From Cyanobacteriota bacterium erpe_2018_sw_21hr_WHONDRS-SW48-000092_B_bin.40 (lineage in GTDB: Bacteria; Cyanobacteriota; Vampirovibrionia; Obscuribacterales; Obscuribacteraceae): a stretch of DNA of 64,000 nucleotides. Location: assembly GCA_030917395.1 (NCBI GenBank), contig JAUPUU010000180.1, forward strand, positions 1 to 64,000, given 5' to 3'. A model generated the notes under the pieces. That model did not search any database. It worked only from the letters and a program-made list of their open reading frames with translations, and had not been told where the DNA came from. A program made the position numbers and the translations under genes. Shown here in pieces: positions 61,586 to 64,000 of the stretch (positions are counted from its first letter, which is position 1; each line of letters opens with the position of its first letter).

Positions 61586-62740
61586 CTAGACGGCAGTAAC
61601 TAAGTGTCTGCCCATCTCAACTTTAAGCCCTTCAGAAGTATGCTCAAAGAGCTGATAAACCTTAGCGTCACGCATTAGCTTCTCAACAGGATACTCGCGA
61701 GAGAAACCGTAGCCACCATATATTTGCACCGCATCGGTGGTGACTCGCATCACCATTTCTTGGGCAAAGGCTTTTGCACAAACAGCTTCGCTGGTCGAAA
61801 CAACACCTTGATCAGCTAGCTGGGCGGCCTGATACACCAACAGCCGCGCAGCCTCTATATCTTTCGCCATATCAGCCAACATAAAGCTAATGGCTTGATG
61901 CTGAGCAATAGCCACGCCAAAAGTAAATCTCTCTTTGGCATATTTAAGTGCATGGTCGAGGGCGCAACGAGCGACCCCGACCATTCCAGCACCAATCAAA
62001 GCGTAATTGCGAGTGAGAGCGAGGCGATACATGTGTTCGCCCTCCCCTTCAGCCCCTAAGAGTGCAGAAGCTGGCAAATAAATCTCATCGAGCCGAGCAG
62101 AGCTAATCACCTGGGCGCGACGTCCCAGACTCGCGGCTCTATCACCGAAATCAATATCGTCATCGGCACCAACCAAGAAGTAGCTAAAGCGTTCTTTGCT
62201 ACCTAAGGCCTGACCGCGACCACTAACTTCACGCCGATCTTCACTAGCAGCAACAAGATACCACTGGGCGATACCGCCATTGACAAAAGCAGGGTGCTTA
62301 CCGCTCAAGACAAATTGCTCGCCTTCCTTGCGGTAAAATACCCGACCACTTTTGATTCCGCCAGACATGCCGAAGCCAGCCAAGCAAGCTTCTTCCATCA
62401 GAGGGGAGAGAAACTTTGCTTTCTGCTCATCGCTACCAAAATCGATAACGAACTGCTGCGCAATAGAAGAAGCCTCAACACTGCCAGCGATACCACTACA
62501 GCCATAGGCCAATTCTTCAGCGATTAAGCAATTATCGAAACAGCTGAGACCAAGACCGTTAAGAGCCTCAGGCACGCAGGCATTTGCTAGACCTGTTTGC
62601 CAAAGCTTGTCAAAAATGTCTCCGGCAAAATCAGCCGACTGGTCATACTTATGAGCCTGGGCCGCAATTTCTCGAGCAGCGAAATCGCGAGCCAACTTTT
62701 GGTATTCCTGCTGCTCTGAAGTCAATTTGTGGCTGATCAT
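61586..62740 (-). CDS. Acyl-CoA dehydrogenase
   Basis: This is a 384-residue flavoprotein that oxidises an acyl-CoA at the alpha-beta bond. The order of motifs is typical: ALNGLGLSCFDNCLIAEELA near 60, GFGMSGGIKSG near 117, VGVARCALDHALKYAKERFT near 250 and YGGYGFSREYPVEKLMRDAK near 340. The usual catalytic-Glu motif (I/VxEGT) reads QLFEHTSEG; the Glu is kept but Gly is His. Substrate length cannot be told. AGGT lies 7 bases before the ATG. A 68-residue protein gene follows directly. Confidence 0.9.
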   Translation of the reverse strand: MISHKLTSEQQEYQKLARDFAAREIAAQAHKYDQSADFAGDIFDKLWQTGLANACVPEALNGLGLSCFDNCLIAEELAYGCSGIAGSVEASSIAQQFVIDFGSDEQKAKFLSPLMEEACLAGFGMSGGIKSGRVFYRKEGEQFVLSGKHPAFVNGGIAQWYLVAASEDRREVSGRGQALGSKERFSYFLVGADDDIDFGDRAASLGRRAQVISSARLDEIYLPASALLGAEGEGEHMYRLALTRNYALIGAGMVGVARCALDHALKYAKERFTFGVAIAQHQAISFMLADMAKDIEAARLLVYQAAQLADQGVVSTSEAVCAKAFAQEMVMRVTTDAVQIYGGYGFSREYPVEKLMRDAKVYQLFEHTSEGLKVEMGRHLVTAV

Positions 62741-63020
62741 GATTTACCTAGCTAAGCTCTTGTTTGATGTAGACATATATTGTAGGACTGCTAACAATTA
62801 GCATCTTATTATCGAATTAAGGCACGACATCTTGGCAAGCGAGCAATTGTCTAGAACCCCGCGGCCTGGTGCTTTGAAGGTCAGGCTAAAAAAATCTTCA
62901 TGCCCGAGTTCAAGACTGCTAGAGAAAGGGGCGACTTACCGCTTGACCATTGGAGCAGAGAAGGGCATCATTACACTGTCAAGTGAAAATCAAACCCATC
63001 AGGCCAATTCGCAGCCATAT

Positions 63021-63713
63021 ATGAACGTAATAGTTGCTCCTTCAATTTTATCGGCTGACTTTTCCCGCCTGGGAGAAGAAGTTCGCCGCGCCGAAGCCGG
63101 TGGAGCAGACTGGATACATGTCGATGTTATGGATGGCCACTTCGTTCCCAACCTAACCATTGGCGCACCTGTGGTCAAATGCCTCAAGGGCGTGACCAAA
63201 TTGCCACTCGATGTTCATTTGATGATCAGCGATCCTGACAAATATCTTTCTGACTTCGCTAGCGCTGGAGCCGACTACATCACCGTGCACCAAGAAGCCT
63301 GTCATCACTTGCAGCGCACCTTATCGCATATTCGCTCACTGGGAAAGAAAGCAGGTGTAGCGCTCAATCCGGCCACCCCGGAAGATACACTCAAGTATGT
63401 TTTACAAGACCTCGACTTAGTCTTGATTATGTCAGTGAACCCAGGCTTTGGCGGTCAAAAGTTTATCGCTGAAGTCATACCCAAAATCGCCAATTTGCGA
63501 AAAATGTTTGACGAAGCTGGGCGTCCAGAAGTAATAATTTCAGTTGATGGTGGTATCAATGCCGATACCGCCAGGCAAGTAGTGGCCCATGGCGCCACGG
63601 CCATGGTAGCTGGCAACTTTGTCTATGGTGCAGCCGATTTAGGCAAAGCTATTCAAGATTTAAAAGCCGCGGGAAAGAGTGCCCCCGTCAAAGAAAAAGC
63701 AGTGCTCAAGTAG
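63021..63713 (+). CDS. rpe: Ribulose-phosphate 3-epimerase
   Basis: This is a 230-residue TIM-barrel enzyme that interconverts ribulose 5-phosphate and xylulose 5-phosphate. The signatures are VAPSILSADFSRLGEEVRRA, HVDVMDGHFVPNLTIGAPVV, PLDVHLMISDPDKY and MSVNPGFGGQKFI, then VDGGINADTARQVVAHGA. The start ATG at 63021 gives the standard length, though no ribosome-binding site precedes it. The frame stays open upstream to a TTG at 62832 (63 extra residues, Lys/Ser-rich), so a longer form is possible. The next gene follows 13 bases after the stop. Confidence 0.95.
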   Translation: MNVIVAPSILSADFSRLGEEVRRAEAGGADWIHVDVMDGHFVPNLTIGAPVVKCLKGVTKLPLDVHLMISDPDKYLSDFASAGADYITVHQEACHHLQRTLSHIRSLGKKAGVALNPATPEDTLKYVLQDLDLVLIMSVNPGFGGQKFIAEVIPKIANLRKMFDEAGRPEVIISVDGGINADTARQVVAHGATAMVAGNFVYGAADLGKAIQDLKAAGKSAPVKEKAVLK

Positions 63714-63726
63714 TAAGGAGAAAACA

Positions 63727-64000
63727 ATGACCGAGTCGTTGAAAATGACTAAGCGTATTCCGGGAGTACTGGCACTGACAATAGCAGTGGCAACAGTGTT
63801 ATCGACTCAATTCGTTTTTCCTGGCAAGGCAATGGCCGCCTATGATGATCTTTTCGTCGACACCTCAGAGATTGGGCAAGATCACCACGGAGTTGTGAGC
63901 TCTGACCAGTTTCTTGAACTAGGTGTTCCTTCTGCTAACGGCCTAAGAATCGAAGGCGAGCAATCAATGCGCCTCGGCAAATTAGACCGGGCAATTATGG
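63727..64000 (+). CDS. Exported protein, cut off by the window end
   Basis: The open frame from ATG 63727, with AAGGAG 6 bases upstream, runs past the window end. The 91 visible residues begin with a signal peptide (MTESLKMTKRIPGVLALTIA, then a hydrophobic stretch to GKAMAA). The mature part begins YDDLFVDTSEIG and includes QSMRLGKLDRAIM, which could start a TPR-type helical repeat. It is 13 bases after rpe and likely co-transcribed. The function is unknown. Confidence 0.65.
   Translation, partial: MTESLKMTKRIPGVLALTIAVATVLSTQFVFPGKAMAAYDDLFVDTSEIGQDHHGVVSSDQFLELGVPSANGLRIEGEQSMRLGKLDRAIM

Noticed and set aside
1-64000. tRNA, rRNA, CRISPR, insertion sequence or prophage
   Set aside because: Reading both strands showed no T-loop/acceptor pattern, no regularly spaced repeat array, and no transposase, integrase or phage structural gene.

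Overview
The window looks like a bacterial chromosome of moderate GC content. It carries no rRNA, tRNA, phage, insertion sequence or CRISPR array that I could recognise. Coding density is high, with genes on both strands in short operons. The gene mix suggests a non-photosynthetic relative of Cyanobacteria, possibly the Obscuribacter/Vampirovibrionia group. The supporting traits are PATAN/DUF4388 proteins, roadblock and FHA signalling proteins, very long Pro/Ala-rich proteins, and a decaprenyl-phosphate phosphoribosyltransferase-like UbiA enzyme. This assignment is an inference from gene content; no marker gene settles it.

Layout. 1-5342: a divergent sigma-70-like protein, followed by a 1519-residue protein that joins a zinc-less anti-sigma-like N-terminus to a C-terminal roadblock domain through a long repeat-rich linker. 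5364-10259: leucyl aminopeptidase, a DUF4388 protein with an MshEN-like c-di-GMP-binding motif, and a secreted protein. 10510-19005: a LysM protein, glycerate kinase, RpiB, a WYL-domain protein, ArgS and several orphans. 19571-21714: an ECF sigma factor, an anti-sigma factor with three tandem zinc-binding modules, and a Spy/CpxP-like periplasmic protein. 21876-28443: MetK, an FHA-adenylate cyclase overlapping a NagZ-type glycosidase, and a DUF4388 plus degenerate GGDEF protein.

28509-36677 is a long minus-strand lipid-modification operon: desaturase, FAD oxidoreductase, DUF1365, cyclopropane synthase, TsaC/Sua5, DUF1295, a second CFA-type methyltransferase and heme oxygenase. A candidate promoter overlapped by a near-palindrome lies in front of it. 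36894-38045 is an AT-rich patch of orphans. 38078-42536 carries RibD, a phosphofructokinase with a pyrophosphate-type signature, and SucCD with a clear terminator. 42545-49174 carries a DUF1493 ACP-like protein with an FAD hydroxylase, a patatin, and an operon of peptide deformylase, an orphan, a stand-alone RapZ C-terminal domain, YvcK and a flavin reductase. 49306-63713 carries a UbiA-type phosphoribosyltransferase, CobU, a YgjP-like metallopeptidase, FabF, a 1707-residue repeat protein, CysE, a zinc-ribbon membrane protein, an acyl-CoA dehydrogenase and ribulose-phosphate epimerase. A secreted protein gene is cut by the right edge.

Two themes stand out. One is the density of signalling: two sigma/anti-sigma pairs, a roadblock protein, two PATAN proteins and an FHA-cyclase. 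The other is membrane-lipid remodelling. The strongest candidates for an undescribed system are the sigma-like/roadblock pair at 171-5342, the triple-module anti-sigma operon at 19634-21714, and the lipid operon at 28509-36677.
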